NCBI RefSeq assembly: GCF_010729485.1
Contig: NZ_AP022609.1
Span: forward strand, 3,348,001 to 3,412,000
Source: Mycolicibacter hiberniae
GTDB lineage: Bacteria > Actinomycetota > Actinomycetes > Mycobacteriales > Mycobacteriaceae
Reading direction: 5' to 3'
DNA length: 64,000 bases
Shown here in pieces: positions 26,475-35,860 of the stretch (the stretch's first letter is position 1; each line of letters begins with the position of its first letter). A program made the translations under genes and the position numbers. The notes under the pieces are model-generated. The model saw only the letters and a list, made by a program, of their open reading frames with translations, did no database searches and was not told where the DNA came from.

Positions 26475-27191
26475 CTAGCCGATCGGCACGAATCCGGCTC
26501 CGGGGCGGCCATTTTCGGCGATGTCGCCCAGTACGGCGTTGATCGACACCACGACCGCAGGAGTGTGCAACGGGATGTACTTGATCACGCAGGTGGGCAA
26601 CGCGTCGCTGAACGCCCCGTGGATCATGCCGACCAGCATGTTGTTCACCACGACCGGCCCGCCGGAGTCGCCGGGGCGTCCGCAGACCTGCATCACGATG
26701 GTGCCGGGATCCTGGCCGGGCCCCCAGGTGACACCACACGAGTTGCCCGTGGTGCGGCCCTGCTTGCACGCGATCTGGCCGAACAAGGGGTCCGGCCCGA
26801 TCCCGCCGATCACAAAGCCGCCGAAGTTGGGCACCGGGGTCACCTTGTCCGGGTCGAACTCGATCACCGCGTAGTCCAAGGCGTCGTTACCGGCCACCAT
26901 GTGACCGATCGTGCCGCTGCGCTCTGCGCCCTCAGCGGCCACCCGGGCGCCCGGGCCGCCGCAGTGCGCGGAGGTGAAACCGATCAGGGCGCCGGTCCTG
27001 TCGTGACCGATCGAGGTCAGCGTGCACAGCGTGTCCTCATCGACCACCAGGCCCGCGCCCCCGCCGAGCACCACCTTGTCGTCGGCGGCTACTCGGACCG
27101 CCGGTACGGCGACCGTGGCCAGGGCGACACCAGTCACTCCTGCCAGCAGCGCCATCACGGCGCGCGGCGACCAGCGGTGTGCGATCTGCAC
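26475..27191 (-). CDS. Secreted S1-family serine protease-like protein (Rv3668c type)
   Basis: Encodes 238 residues from GTG 27191, with GGGAGAA upstream. An N-terminal signal or anchor helix (AVMALLAGVTGVALATVAVPAV) is followed by a chymotrypsin-fold domain. His is in GFTSAHCGG, Asp in NDALDYAVIEF, and Ser in CGRPGDSGGPVV, so the triad is complete. Several Cys suggest disulfides. Convergent with acs, 9 bases apart. Confidence 0.9.
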   Translation of the reverse strand: MQIAHRWSPRAVMALLAGVTGVALATVAVPAVRVAADDKVVLGGGAGLVVDEDTLCTLTSIGHDRTGALIGFTSAHCGGPGARVAAEGAERSGTIGHMVAGNDALDYAVIEFDPDKVTPVPNFGGFVIGGIGPDPLFGQIACKQGRTTGNSCGVTWGPGQDPGTIVMQVCGRPGDSGGPVVVNNMLVGMIHGAFSDALPTCVIKYIPLHTPAVVVSINAVLGDIAENGRPGAGFVPIG

Positions 27192-27403
27192 TGCGGTTCT
27201 CCCGTCGGTTAACTCCACCTCAGTGGTAAATAAACAGCGTAGCGGCGCTGGCGGCTCACCGCGGGTCTGGGCGCGCCGCGACCCGCCCCCACCCACCTCC
27301 GCTGAGCTGTCTCCATCGGCCGCGGCTTTACCGGGGTCACTCGTGGGGCCGGCCAGCGCATGGCAACATTAAGCCGCGACGACGGCGAACGGGAGGACAG
27401 CCA

Positions 27404-27964
27404 GTGAGCAAGGCCGATCGCAGGAATGCATCACGCGCCTCGAACAGATCCGCCAGGACGGACCGCAACGGCGTACCCAACGGCTTGGCGACCATCCCGC
27501 TTGCCGACCCGCACGCGCTACCGGCCGACCCGTCGCTGGGCGATCTGGTCAAGGACGCCACAGCGCAGATTTCGACGCTGGTGCGCGCGGAGGTCGAACT
27601 CGCCCGCGCCGAGATCACCCGCGACGTCAAGAAGGGCCTGACCGGCAGCGTGTTCTTCATCGCGGCCCTGGTCGTGCTGTTCTACTCCACCTTCTTTTTC
27701 TTCTTCTTCGTCGCCGAGCTGCTCAACGTGTGGCTGCAGTCCTGGGCTGCCTACCTGATCGTGTTCGGGCTGATGCTGGTGTTCACGGTGGCCCTTGCCC
27801 TGATCGGCTACTTGCGGGTTCGCCGCATCCGCGGGCCGCGCAAGACCATCGAGACGGTGCGCGAGGCACGCGATGCGCTGCGCCCCGACCCGGACCGCCT
27901 GCACGGCGCGTCGGCGACGGCCGCCACCGACGGCAAGCCGACCACCGATCCGTCGGGCTGGTAG
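27404..27964 (+). CDS. Holin-superfamily III / DUF1469-type membrane protein
   Basis: Encodes 186 residues from GTG 27404 with GGGAGGA upstream. An N-terminal basic tail leads to an amphipathic helix (LVKDATAQISTLVRAEVELARAEI), two transmembrane helices (VFFIAALVVLFYSTFFFFFFV; AAYLIVFGLMLVFTVALALIGYL) and a charged C-terminus. No lysis genes are near, so this is a cellular family member, not a prophage remnant. One-base overlap with ephE. Confidence 0.85.
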   Translation: MSKADRRNASRASNRSARTDRNGVPNGLATIPLADPHALPADPSLGDLVKDATAQISTLVRAEVELARAEITRDVKKGLTGSVFFIAALVVLFYSTFFFFFFVAELLNVWLQSWAAYLIVFGLMLVFTVALALIGYLRVRRIRGPRKTIETVREARDALRPDPDRLHGASATAATDGKPTTDPSGW

Positions 27965-28923
27965 TGCCACCACCGGATCCGTCGATCACCCGCATCGACG
28001 GGCCGTGGCGACACTGGGACATCCACGCCAACGGCATTCGCTTCCATGTCGTCGAGGCGGTTCCGGACGGCGACATCGCCGCCGACGGCCCGCCGACGGC
28101 ACGGCCGCTGGTGATGCTGCTGCACGGGTTCGGGGCGTTCTGGTGGACGTGGCGTCATCAACTGCGCGGGCTGCGCGGCTTTCGAGTCGTCGCGGTCGAC
28201 CTGCGCGGCTACGGCGGCAGCGACAAGCCGCCCCGCGGCTACGACGGTTGGACGCTGGCCGGCGACACGGCCGGGCTGATCCGGGCCCTGGGACACTCCT
28301 CGGCGACCCTGGTGGGCCACGCCGACGGCGGCCTGGTGTGCTGGGCGACCGCGCTGCTGCACCCCCGCTTGGTGCGCGACATCGCGGTGGTCAGCTCGCC
28401 GCACCCGGCAGCGCTGCGCAACTCGGCGCTGACCCACGCCGATCAGGGCCGGGCACTGTTGCCGTGGCTGCTGCGCTACCAGGTTCCGTTCTGGCCGGAG
28501 CGCACCCTGACCCGGCGGGACGGAGCCGAGATCGAGCGGCTGGTGCGCAGCCGGGCCGGGGCGAGATGGCAGGCAAGCGCCGATTTCACCGAGACGATCG
28601 GGCATTTGCGCACCGCGGTGCGCATCCCGTCGGCGGCCCACTGCGCGCTGGAGTACCAGCGCTGGGCGGTGCGCAGCCAACTGCGCGCCGAGGGCCGGCG
28701 GTTCATGAAGGCGCTGGACCTGCGCACCTTGGGGATTCCGCTGCTGCATCTCCGCGGCGAGCACGACCCCTACGTGTTGACCGATCCGGTTGAGAAGACC
28801 CGGCGGTACGCCCCGCACGGCCGGTATGTGTCGGTGCCCGACGCCGGACACTTCGCTCACGAAGAGTCGCCCGCAGTGGTCAACGAGCACCTGACGCGGT
28901 TCCTGCGGGGCGAATCCGGGTGA
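27964..28923 (+). CDS. ephE: Alpha/beta hydrolase, epoxide hydrolase-like
   Basis: Encodes 319 residues from GTG 27964. LLHGFGAFWWTWRHQL holds the oxyanion-hole HGF; VGHADGGLVCWA is the nucleophile elbow with Asp as nucleophile, as in epoxide hydrolases and haloalkane dehalogenases; the acid is in GEHDPYVL and the His in VPDAGHFAHEE. Corresponds to Rv3670 (EphE). Substrate unproven. Confidence 0.88.
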   Translation: MPPPDPSITRIDGPWRHWDIHANGIRFHVVEAVPDGDIAADGPPTARPLVMLLHGFGAFWWTWRHQLRGLRGFRVVAVDLRGYGGSDKPPRGYDGWTLAGDTAGLIRALGHSSATLVGHADGGLVCWATALLHPRLVRDIAVVSSPHPAALRNSALTHADQGRALLPWLLRYQVPFWPERTLTRRDGAEIERLVRSRAGARWQASADFTETIGHLRTAVRIPSAAHCALEYQRWAVRSQLRAEGRRFMKALDLRTLGIPLLHLRGEHDPYVLTDPVEKTRRYAPHGRYVSVPDAGHFAHEESPAVVNEHLTRFLRGESG

Positions 28924-28942
28924 AACGGGCTGCGGCCCTGGG

Positions 28943-30136
28943 TTACTCGCCCCCGACACAGGTCTGGGTGGAGACCGGCTGAGTGTTGCCGATGCGGGCC
29001 AGTTGGCCCGCCACCTCCTCAGCGGTCATGACGAACCCGGTGTCCGGGTCGTCGACCGCCGCGCCGAACACCACGCCCAGCACCCGGCCGTCCATGCCGA
29101 TCATGGGACCACCGGAGTTTCCTTGCAGCACAGTGCCTCTGATGGTGTAGACCCGGCGTGTGACCGTCGCGCTGCGGTAGATGTCGGGGCCCTCGAGGTT
29201 GATGACGTCGCGGATTCGGGCCGGGGTGGCCTCGAAGACGCCGCCGCCGGGGTAGCCCAGCACCAGCGCGTCGGTGTCGGCATCGGCGGGCGAGGAGGCG
29301 AACGTCAACGGCTGCAACGGCAGATCGGGCACGGCCAGGATGGAGATGTCTTCCCTGGGGTCGAAGGAGATCACCGTGGCCTCGTACGATTTGGACCCGC
29401 TCTCCACGGTGACGCTGTCCGACCCGGCCACCACGTGCGCGTTCGTCATCACCCGGGTGGGCGCGATCACGAATCCGGTGCCCTCCAGAACCTTCTGGCA
29501 GTCCGGCGCCACGCCCCGGATTCTCAGCACGCTCGGCGCAGTGGTTTCCACCACCGGGCTGGCGGCCAGCGCCGGGTCCGGCGCATCCACCGCCGCGATC
29601 GGCGTACGGCTGAAGGGCTCCAGTACGGCGGGCAGCCCGGAATCGTCGAGCACGGCCGACAGCCGCCGCGGGACGTTCTTGAGCCATTGCGGCGCGATGT
29701 CGTCGACCTGACGCAGCACCCGTGAGTCGTTGACGGCGGCGGCCAGGGCCGGCTGATCCGACGCCGTCAGCGGGGTGGCCAGCAGCCAGGCCGCGATCAG
29801 CACCACCCCCAGCTGCAAGACCACCCCGACGACCGAATCCATGGTCCGGACGCCGGGACTGCGGATCGCTCCCCGCACCGCTCGGCCCAGGACCACCCCC
29901 GCGACCTCACCGACGACGACCATGGCCAGGATCAGGAACAGCGCGGCGAACAGCTTCAGGCGGGGTCCGGAGACGCTATCGATCAGGTGCGGCGCCAGCA
30001 GCACCCCGGCCATCGCACCCAGCGCGACGCCGACGAAGGACAGCAGGGAGCCCAGCGCACCCGAACGCCAGCCGGACACTGCGGCAACGAAGGCGATCGC
30101 CAGCACGGCGATGTCCAGCCACTGCGACGACGTCAT
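28943..30136 (-). CDS. marP: Membrane serine protease MarP
   Basis: Encodes 397 residues from ATG 30136, identical in length to the M. tuberculosis protein. Four N-terminal transmembrane helices of CvpA type are followed by a periplasmic chymotrypsin-fold protease: His in MTNAHVVAGSD, Asp in DPREDISILAV, Ser in LQGNSGGPMIG. In M. tuberculosis it is needed to keep cytoplasmic pH in acid and has a redox-active disulfide. Overlaps the Nudix gene by 4 bases. Confidence 0.95.
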   Translation of the reverse strand: MTSSQWLDIAVLAIAFVAAVSGWRSGALGSLLSFVGVALGAMAGVLLAPHLIDSVSGPRLKLFAALFLILAMVVVGEVAGVVLGRAVRGAIRSPGVRTMDSVVGVVLQLGVVLIAAWLLATPLTASDQPALAAAVNDSRVLRQVDDIAPQWLKNVPRRLSAVLDDSGLPAVLEPFSRTPIAAVDAPDPALAASPVVETTAPSVLRIRGVAPDCQKVLEGTGFVIAPTRVMTNAHVVAGSDSVTVESGSKSYEATVISFDPREDISILAVPDLPLQPLTFASSPADADTDALVLGYPGGGVFEATPARIRDVINLEGPDIYRSATVTRRVYTIRGTVLQGNSGGPMIGMDGRVLGVVFGAAVDDPDTGFVMTAEEVAGQLARIGNTQPVSTQTCVGGE

Positions 30137-30897
30137 ATTCCGCCTTCTCCTCCAACCTGCGCCATGGCCTCGTCGAGCCCCAGCACCTCGGTGGTGTCCC
30201 AGGGCTGCGCCCAGCCAGCCACGTCCAGCATCGCCGAGATCACCTGGGCGGTGAATCCCCAGACCAGCATCTGGTTGAGCCGGAACGCCGGCATGGCCCA
30301 ACGCCGGCTGCGCGCATCACGGTAAACCATCAACCGGTTCTCGGGGTTGATGAATGCCCGGACTGGAACGCGCGCCACGATTGCGGTCTCGCCCGGGTCC
30401 ACCACGGTCACCGGCCCGGGATCCTCGGAGTACGCCAGCACCGGCACCACCTGGAATCCCGACGGCGCGATGAAAATCTTCTCCAGCGCCACCAGCGGGT
30501 GGATCCGGGCCGGGTCGATCCCGGTCTCCTCGTTGGCCTCCCGCAGCGCGGTGGCAACCGGCCCGTCGTCGCCGGGATCGACCGCTCCGCCCGGGAAGGC
30601 GGCCTGCCCCGCGTGATGGCGCAGCGTCGAGGCCCGCACCGTGACCAGCAGGTCAGCCGATTCCGATATCGCCTCCGGCGGGTCGCCAGGCGGCCCGGAG
30701 AACAGCACCAGGACCGCGGCGTCTCGCCGCGCGCCGGTGACGCGTGCCTTGGCGTCGGCCGCGGCGATCATGGCCCGAACGTCGGCCGGCACCCGCCGCA
30801 GATACGCCGTGGGCACCTTGTCCACATTGTCGACCAGCGGCCGCAGCCAAGACGGGGCACGCGACGGGACCCACGCTCGGGACTCGCCAGCGCTCAC
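30133..30897 (-). CDS. Nudix hydrolase, CoA pyrophosphatase type
   Basis: Encodes 254 residues from GTG 30897, preceded by GAGGGAGG. The Nudix box is GGAVDPGDDGPVATALREAN with EETGI. Upstream LLVTVRASTLRHHAGQAAFP matches the extra signature of CoA diphosphatases (NUDT7-like). It would cleave CoA to phosphopantetheine and ADP. First-box Glu is Asp here. Corresponds to Rv3672c. Confidence 0.9.
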   Translation of the reverse strand: MSAGESRAWVPSRAPSWLRPLVDNVDKVPTAYLRRVPADVRAMIAAADAKARVTGARRDAAVLVLFSGPPGDPPEAISESADLLVTVRASTLRHHAGQAAFPGGAVDPGDDGPVATALREANEETGIDPARIHPLVALEKIFIAPSGFQVVPVLAYSEDPGPVTVVDPGETAIVARVPVRAFINPENRLMVYRDARSRRWAMPAFRLNQMLVWGFTAQVISAMLDVAGWAQPWDTTEVLGLDEAMAQVGGEGGI

Positions 30898-30934
30898 CGC
30901 GCCTCCCTCTGTGCCGGAACCTGACCGTCCCACA

Positions 30935-31558
30935 TCAGCGGCCGCTGTTCTCGACGGCGGCGGCGATCTCCTCGGCGGTGGCGAAGGGCTGCGGCAGGAT
31001 GCGGGCAACGCTACCGTCCGCGGCGAGAACCACGGTCGCGGGCATCACGTTGGGCACCTGCAACGCCGCAGCAAGTTGGCGCCGGCCGTCTTGGAGGGTG
31101 GGCAGGCGCACGCCCAGTTCGGCCAGCAGTGCCAGCCCCGCGGCTTCGTTGTCGTCTTGATGCACCGTCACCACCGTGACGCCCGCGCCGGCTCGGCGCT
31201 GGTATTCGGCGAAGGCCCGCAACTCGTCGCGGCATGGCCGGCACCAGTACGCCCAGAGGTTGAGCACCACCGGCCGGTCGGCCACCATCGCAGCAACGTC
31301 TACCGGCGCCCCGTCGGCGGCGCACTCGAGGACGACGCCGCGCAGGGCACTCGGGCCGAGGCCGCCAGGACCCGCCTGGCAGGGCGGCAGGTCGGCGCGC
31401 CGGCGCAGAGCAGCAACATCCTGCCCGGCACCGGCCACCGCCCCGCCGCCGCCGGGCGCCACTGCAGCCGGCTCGCGGCGTAGCTCGGCGACCAACCCGG
31501 CCAGCAGCGCAACCAGCACCGCAACTATCGCGACGGTCCATCGAGTCGATCTGGTCAT
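30935..31558 (-). CDS. Membrane-anchored thioredoxin-like protein (TlpA/ResA type)
   Basis: Encodes 207 residues. N-terminal anchor (WTVAIVAVLVALLAGLVAEL), a low-complexity linker, then a thioredoxin fold with VLNLWAYWCRPCRDEL (active site WCRPC) and the cis-Pro in NVMPATVVL. Two further Cys flank the domain. Likely reduces or forms disulfides outside the membrane. Its neighbours MarP and Nth match the order Rv3671c-Rv3674c. Confidence 0.92.
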   Translation of the reverse strand: MTRSTRWTVAIVAVLVALLAGLVAELRREPAAVAPGGGGAVAGAGQDVAALRRRADLPPCQAGPGGLGPSALRGVVLECAADGAPVDVAAMVADRPVVLNLWAYWCRPCRDELRAFAEYQRRAGAGVTVVTVHQDDNEAAGLALLAELGVRLPTLQDGRRQLAAALQVPNVMPATVVLAADGSVARILPQPFATAEEIAAAVENSGR

Positions 31559-31573
31559 CGGTGCGGCGACTCG

Positions 31574-32320
31574 CTACAACCCGGCCAGCGCCAACAGGTG
31601 CTCGGTCTCGGGGCCCTTGACCAGCGCGGCCGCCTCCATCGGGGAGGTGGGCCCGATCCCGAAGGACGGGCAGTCCTTGGCCACTACGCACACCCCGCAG
31701 GCCGGTTTGCGGGCGTGGCAGACCCGCCGGCCGTGAAAGATCACCCGATGGCTGAGCAGGGTCCATTCCTTGCGCTCGATGAGCTCACCGACCGCGTGCT
31801 CGACCTTGACCGGGTCTTCTTCGCTGGTCCAGGCCCAGCGCCGCACCAGGCGACCGAAGTGCGTGTCGACGGTTATGCCCGGGACGCCGAAAGCGTTGCC
31901 CAGGATCACGTTGGCGGTCTTGCGGCCGACGCCGGGCAGCTGCACCAGTTCTTCCATGGTGCGGGGCACTTCCCCGTCGTAGCGTTCCACCAGCGCCTGG
32001 CCCAGCTTGATCAGCGCCGCGGCCTTGTTGCGGTAGAAGCCGGTGGGCCTGATCAGCTCTTCGAGCTCGGTGCGGTCGGCCTGGGCGTAGTCCAGCGCCG
32101 TGGGGTAACGGGCGAACACCGCCGGCGTCGTCAGGTTCACCCGGACGTCGGTGCACTGGGCCGAGAGCACCGTGGCGACGGCCAGTTCCAGGGGTGTGGT
32201 GAAGTCCAGCTCGCAGTGGGCGTCCGGAAACGCCTGAGCCAGAGTCCGATTCATGCGGCGAGCGCGCCGGATGAGTCCCGTCCGGGTCTCCGTCCGTGCC
32301 GCACGGGGCGTTTTGTCCAC
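31574..32320 (-). CDS. nth: Endonuclease III
   Basis: Encodes 248 residues. GTG 32320 is chosen because GGAGG ends five bases before it; GTG 32326 would overlap that site. Base-excision DNA glycosylase/AP lyase: helix-hairpin-helix [18 protein letters not shown] with catalytic Lys, then Asp in VDTHFGRLV; the iron-sulfur loop is [17 protein letters not shown]. Removes oxidised pyrimidines. Confidence 0.96.
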   Translation of the reverse strand: MDKTPRAARTETRTGLIRRARRMNRTLAQAFPDAHCELDFTTPLELAVATVLSAQCTDVRVNLTTPAVFARYPTALDYAQADRTELEELIRPTGFYRNKAAALIKLGQALVERYDGEVPRTMEELVQLPGVGRKTANVILGNAFGVPGITVDTHFGRLVRRWAWTSEEDPVKVEHAVGELIERKEWTLLSHRVIFHGRRVCHARKPACGVCVVAKDCPSFGIGPTSPMEAAALVKGPETEHLLALAGL

Positions 32321-32386
32321 TGTCACCTCCGACAGGGTACTAATTTGTGACCCCAACGAGACCTTGCCCAGGTTTACTGGCGACTT

Positions 32387-32527
32387 GTGTCCTGGTTGCT
32401 GATCACCGCCATCCCGACGCTGCTGATGCTGTCGGCAGTCGGGCTGGAACGCATCGAAACCGGGCTGAGCCAGCGCGACGATGCCAATCCGCAGTTTCCC
32501 CCGAATTCCCATGCCGATCGTGTGTAG
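32387..32527 (+). CDS. Small single-helix membrane protein
   Basis: Encodes 46 residues from GTG 32387. The N-terminus [20 protein letters not shown] is one transmembrane helix followed by a short polar tail. No ribosome site is visible. It occupies the position of Rv3675, a small membrane protein of about 125 residues in M. tuberculosis, so it may be a shortened relative. Homology could not be checked. Confidence 0.5.
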   Translation: MSWLLITAIPTLLMLSAVGLERIETGLSQRDDANPQFPPNSHADRV

Positions 32528-32630
32528 CGTTGTAACGTCTCTTGACGCCTGGCTCTAGACTCAGGTGGCTGGCCGGTTCAGCGGCCGACGATTATGCATT
32601 AAACCTTCATCAAAACATCTAAGGGGCATC

Positions 32631-33305
32631 GTGGACGAGATCCTGGCCAGGGCCGGAATCTTCCAGGGAGTTGAGCCCAGCGCCGTAGCCGCGCTGACCA
32701 AGCAGCTTCAGCCCGTGGACTTTCCGCGCGGACACACTGTGTTCGCCGAGGGAGAGCCCGGCGACCGGCTGTACATCATTGTCTCCGGAAAAGTGAAAAT
32801 CGGTCGGCGCTCCCCCGATGGCCGGGAGAACCTCCTGACCATCATGGGCCCCTCGGACATGTTCGGCGAGCTGTCGATCTTCGACCCCGGCCCCCGGACC
32901 TCCAGCGCGACCACCATCACCGAGGTGCGCGCGGTGTCGATGGACCGCGACGCCTTGCGGTCGTGGATCTCTGATCGCCCCGAGATCGCCGAGCAGCTGC
33001 TGCGGGTGCTGGCCCGCCGGTTGCGGCGCACCAACAACAACCTGGCGGACCTGATCTTCACCGACGTGCCCGGCCGGGTGGCCAAGCAGCTGCTGCAGCT
33101 CGCGCAGCGGTTCGGCACCCAGGAAGGCGGGGCCCTGCGGGTCACCCACGACCTGACTCAGGAAGAGATCGCTCAGCTGGTCGGAGCCTCCCGCGAGACG
33201 GTCAACAAGGCGCTGGCCGACTTCGCTCACCGCGGCTGGATTCGGCTCGAGGGCAAGAGCGTGCTGATCTCGGACTCCGAGCGTCTGGCGCGGCGCGCGC
33301 GCTAA
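32631..33305 (+). CDS. crp: cAMP receptor protein
   Basis: Encodes 224 residues from GTG 32631, the same length as Rv3676. The cyclic-nucleotide pocket includes [18 protein letters not shown] with the phosphate-binding Arg; the helix-turn-helix is [20 protein letters not shown]. Global regulator responding to cAMP, which the cyclase at 7802-9478 could supply. Confidence 0.97.
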   Translation: MDEILARAGIFQGVEPSAVAALTKQLQPVDFPRGHTVFAEGEPGDRLYIIVSGKVKIGRRSPDGRENLLTIMGPSDMFGELSIFDPGPRTSSATTITEVRAVSMDRDALRSWISDRPEIAEQLLRVLARRLRRTNNNLADLIFTDVPGRVAKQLLQLAQRFGTQEGGALRVTHDLTQEEIAQLVGASRETVNKALADFAHRGWIRLEGKSVLISDSERLARRAR

Positions 33306-33383
33306 GCACCGTCGTATCGACTCCGGCGTCGTGCAGGTACCGGCGCGTGCTTTCCCATCCACAACGTGGGCTGCACGCGTAGG

Positions 33384-34160
33384 TCAGCGACGCAGGTAGT
33401 CCAGCTGGGCCTGCACCGACCATTCGGCGGCACTCCAGAGCTCCTCGTCGACGTCGGTGTAGACGTGTTCGACAACCTGGCGGGCGGTGGCGTCGTCGCC
33501 CAGCGCGGCCAACGCGGCGCGCACCTGGTCGAGCCGCTGTTCGCGGTGCCGCAGGTAGCCTTCGGCCACCGCTTCGATGTTCGGCAGCTCCGGACCGTGA
33601 CCCGGCAGCACCGTACGCCCGCCCAGGCCGCGCAGCCGCCGCAGCGAGTCCAGGTAGCGCGTCAGGTCGCCGTCTTCGGAGTCGATGACGGTGGTGCCCC
33701 GGCCCAGTACGGTGTCGGCGGTCAGCACGGCGTCGTCGAGCACGAACGACAGCGAGTCCGCGGTGTGTCCGGGCGTGGCGAAGACGGTGATGCGCAGCCC
33801 GGCCGCGTCGATCACCTGACCGTCGGTCAGCCCGCCGCCCAGCCTCCGCTGAAATCCGCTGCCCGCCGAGTACACCGGGGCGCCGACGGCCTCGACCAGC
33901 TTGTCGATCCCATCGGTGTGATCGAAATGCCGGTGGCTGATCAGGACCAAGGCGATCCGGCCGAGCTCTGCGAGCCGGCCGATGTGCTCGTCGTCGTCGG
34001 GCCCCGGGTCGACGAGCACCAGCTCGTCACTTCCCGGCCCCCGCAGCACCCAAGTATTGGTGCCTTCCAGGGTCATCAGCCCGGGATTGTCGGCCAGCAG
34101 CACCGACGCGGTCTCGGTGACGGGCCGCAGCCGGCCGTAGGCGGGATGACTGGCCGACAC
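33384..34160 (-). CDS. Metallo-beta-lactamase-fold hydrolase
   Basis: Encodes 258 residues from GTG 34160. The zinc motif is ISHRHFDHTDG (HxHxDH), with later His in FATPGHTADS and LPGHGPEL. LACTB2-like C-terminal helices (LRHREQRLDQVRAALAAL). Substrate unknown. Follows the RidA gene by 7 bases. Matches Rv3677c. Confidence 0.9.
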   Translation of the reverse strand: MSASHPAYGRLRPVTETASVLLADNPGLMTLEGTNTWVLRGPGSDELVLVDPGPDDDEHIGRLAELGRIALVLISHRHFDHTDGIDKLVEAVGAPVYSAGSGFQRRLGGGLTDGQVIDAAGLRITVFATPGHTADSLSFVLDDAVLTADTVLGRGTTVIDSEDGDLTRYLDSLRRLRGLGGRTVLPGHGPELPNIEAVAEGYLRHREQRLDQVRAALAALGDDATARQVVEHVYTDVDEELWSAAEWSVQAQLDYLRR

Positions 34161-34167
34161 GACTCGG

Positions 34168-34632
34168 TTACTCCGCCGCGGCCTTCAGCTCGACGATCAG
34201 CTCGACCTCCACCGGCGCATCCAGCGGCAGTTCGGAGACCCCGACCGCGGAGCGGGCGTGTTTGCCGGCGTCGCCGAACACCTCACCCAACAATTCGGAG
34301 GCCCCGTTGACCACGGCGGGCTGCCCGTTGAAACCTGGCGCCGACGCGACGAATCCCACCACCTTGACCACGCGAGCCACCGCGTCGAGCCCGACCAGGG
34401 CATCCACGGCGGCCAGCGCGTTCAGAGCACAGATCCGGGCCAGCGCCCGCCCGTCTTGCGGGCTGACTGCGGCGCCCACCTTGCCGGTGCGCAAGGCGCC
34501 GTCCTGCATCGGCAGCTGACCGGAGGTGTAGACCAGGTCGCCGGTTCGGACCGCCGGAACGTAGTCCGCCAGCGGCGCGACCACCTGGGGCAAGACGATT
34601 CCGAGCTCGTCCAGCCGGGCTCGCCAGCTCAT
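34168..34632 (-). CDS. RidA/YjgF-family protein
   Basis: Encodes 154 residues. GDLVYTSGQLPMQDG and RICALNALAAVDALVG follow the YjgF pattern of the long mycobacterial version. RidA proteins hydrolyse reactive enamines from PLP enzymes; whether this subgroup does is uncertain because the signature Arg is not evident. Overlaps the upstream DUF4177 gene by 4 bases. Confidence 0.86.
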   Translation of the reverse strand: MSWRARLDELGIVLPQVVAPLADYVPAVRTGDLVYTSGQLPMQDGALRTGKVGAAVSPQDGRALARICALNALAAVDALVGLDAVARVVKVVGFVASAPGFNGQPAVVNGASELLGEVFGDAGKHARSAVGVSELPLDAPVEVELIVELKAAAE

Positions 34633-34790
34633 CGCGGGCGCTTCAGGAAGGCGATGAGCTGCTCACCGGAAGGCCCCGGCAGCACCGAAACCAACTCCCA
34701 GCCGTCTTCTCCCCACTGGTCGAGGATCTGCTTGGTGGCATGCGTGATCAAGGGGACGGTGGCGTACTCCCAGACCGTGCGTTGACTCAT
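34629..34790 (-). CDS. DUF4177 small protein (Rv3678A type)
   Basis: Encodes 53 residues from ATG 34790. MSQRTVWEYATVPLITHATK then WGEDGWELVSVLPGP is the DUF4177 pattern. First gene of a three-gene run with RidA and the MBL hydrolase, joined by ATGA overlap. Function unknown. Confidence 0.85.
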   Translation of the reverse strand: MSQRTVWEYATVPLITHATKQILDQWGEDGWELVSVLPGPSGEQLIAFLKRPR

Positions 34791-34837
34791 AGCAGCGAGC
34801 TTATCGCTAGGGCACCCGAGCACTTGGTTAGCATGCA

Positions 34838-35860
34838 GTGGTGACAGCGACATCCCGCAGCGAGCCGCTTCTCGGCTGGCCTTCGCGATTGACGAAGGCC
34901 CGGCTACATTTCGTAACCGGTAAGGGCGGTACCGGCAAGTCCACGGTGGCAGCCGCGCTGGCGTTGTCGCTGGCGGCCGGCGGGCGCCGGGTCTTGCTGG
35001 TGGAAGTGGAAGAGCGCCAAGGCATTGCGCAGCTCTTCGACGTGCCACCGCTACCCATTGAGCCGGTCAAAATCGCGACCGCCGAGGGCGGCGGGCACGT
35101 CGATGCCCTGGCGATGGACATCGAGGCCGCGTTCCTGGAATACCTCGACCTGTTCTACAACCTGGGTCTGGCCGGGCGGGCGATGCGGCGCGTCGGTGCC
35201 GTCGAGTTCGCGACCACCATCGCGCCCGGGCTGCGTGACGTGATCCTCACCGGCAAGATCAAGTACCACGTGATCCAGGTCGACAAGAACAACAAGCCGG
35301 TCTACGACGCCATCGTGGTGGACGCACCGCCGACCGGCCGGATCTCGCGGTTCCTCGACGTCACCAAGGCGGTGTCGCAACTGGCCAAGGGTGGCCCAGT
35401 GCACTCGCAGGCCGAGGGCGTGGTGAAGCTGCTGCACTCCGATGAGACCGCGATCCATCTGGTGACGCTGCTGGAAGCCCTGCCGATGCAGGAGACCCTC
35501 GAGGCCATTGAGGAGCTGCGGCAACTGGACCTGCCGATCGGTAGCGTGATCGTCAACCGCGACATCCCCGCGCACCTGCAACCCGCCGACCTGGCTAAGG
35601 CAGCCGAAGGGGTCGTCGACGCCGATGCGATGCGGGCCGGGCTGGCCGCGGCGGGCATAACGCTCGACGACGACGATTTCGCCGGCCTGCTGACCGAGAC
35701 CATTCAGCACGCCACCCGCATCAGCGCCCGGACGGAGACGGCCGAGCAGCTGGAGCAGTTGGATGTGCCGCGCCTGCACCTGCCGACGATCCCCGACGGG
35801 ATCGACCTCGGCAGTCTCTACGAGCTGTCCGAGATTCTCGGCCAACAGGGGGTTCGATGA
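34838..35860 (+). CDS. Get3/ArsA-like ATPase, first subunit (Rv3679 type)
   Basis: Encodes 340 residues from GTG 34838 or GTG 34841. Deviant Walker [36 protein letters not shown] is the switch II region. The Cys pair for zinc typical of eukaryotic Get3 is not seen. Overlaps the next gene by 4 bases; the two form a heteromeric complex in M. tuberculosis, described as bacterial Get3-like. Confidence 0.92.
   Translation: MVTATSRSEPLLGWPSRLTKARLHFVTGKGGTGKSTVAAALALSLAAGGRRVLLVEVEERQGIAQLFDVPPLPIEPVKIATAEGGGHVDALAMDIEAAFLEYLDLFYNLGLAGRAMRRVGAVEFATTIAPGLRDVILTGKIKYHVIQVDKNNKPVYDAIVVDAPPTGRISRFLDVTKAVSQLAKGGPVHSQAEGVVKLLHSDETAIHLVTLLEALPMQETLEAIEELRQLDLPIGSVIVNRDIPAHLQPADLAKAAEGVVDADAMRAGLAAAGITLDDDDFAGLLTETIQHATRISARTETAEQLEQLDVPRLHLPTIPDGIDLGSLYELSEILGQQGVR

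Noticed and set aside
27404..27964. Prophage holin.
   Set aside because: No endolysin, integrase or other phage genes are nearby and the gene order is the usual chromosomal one.
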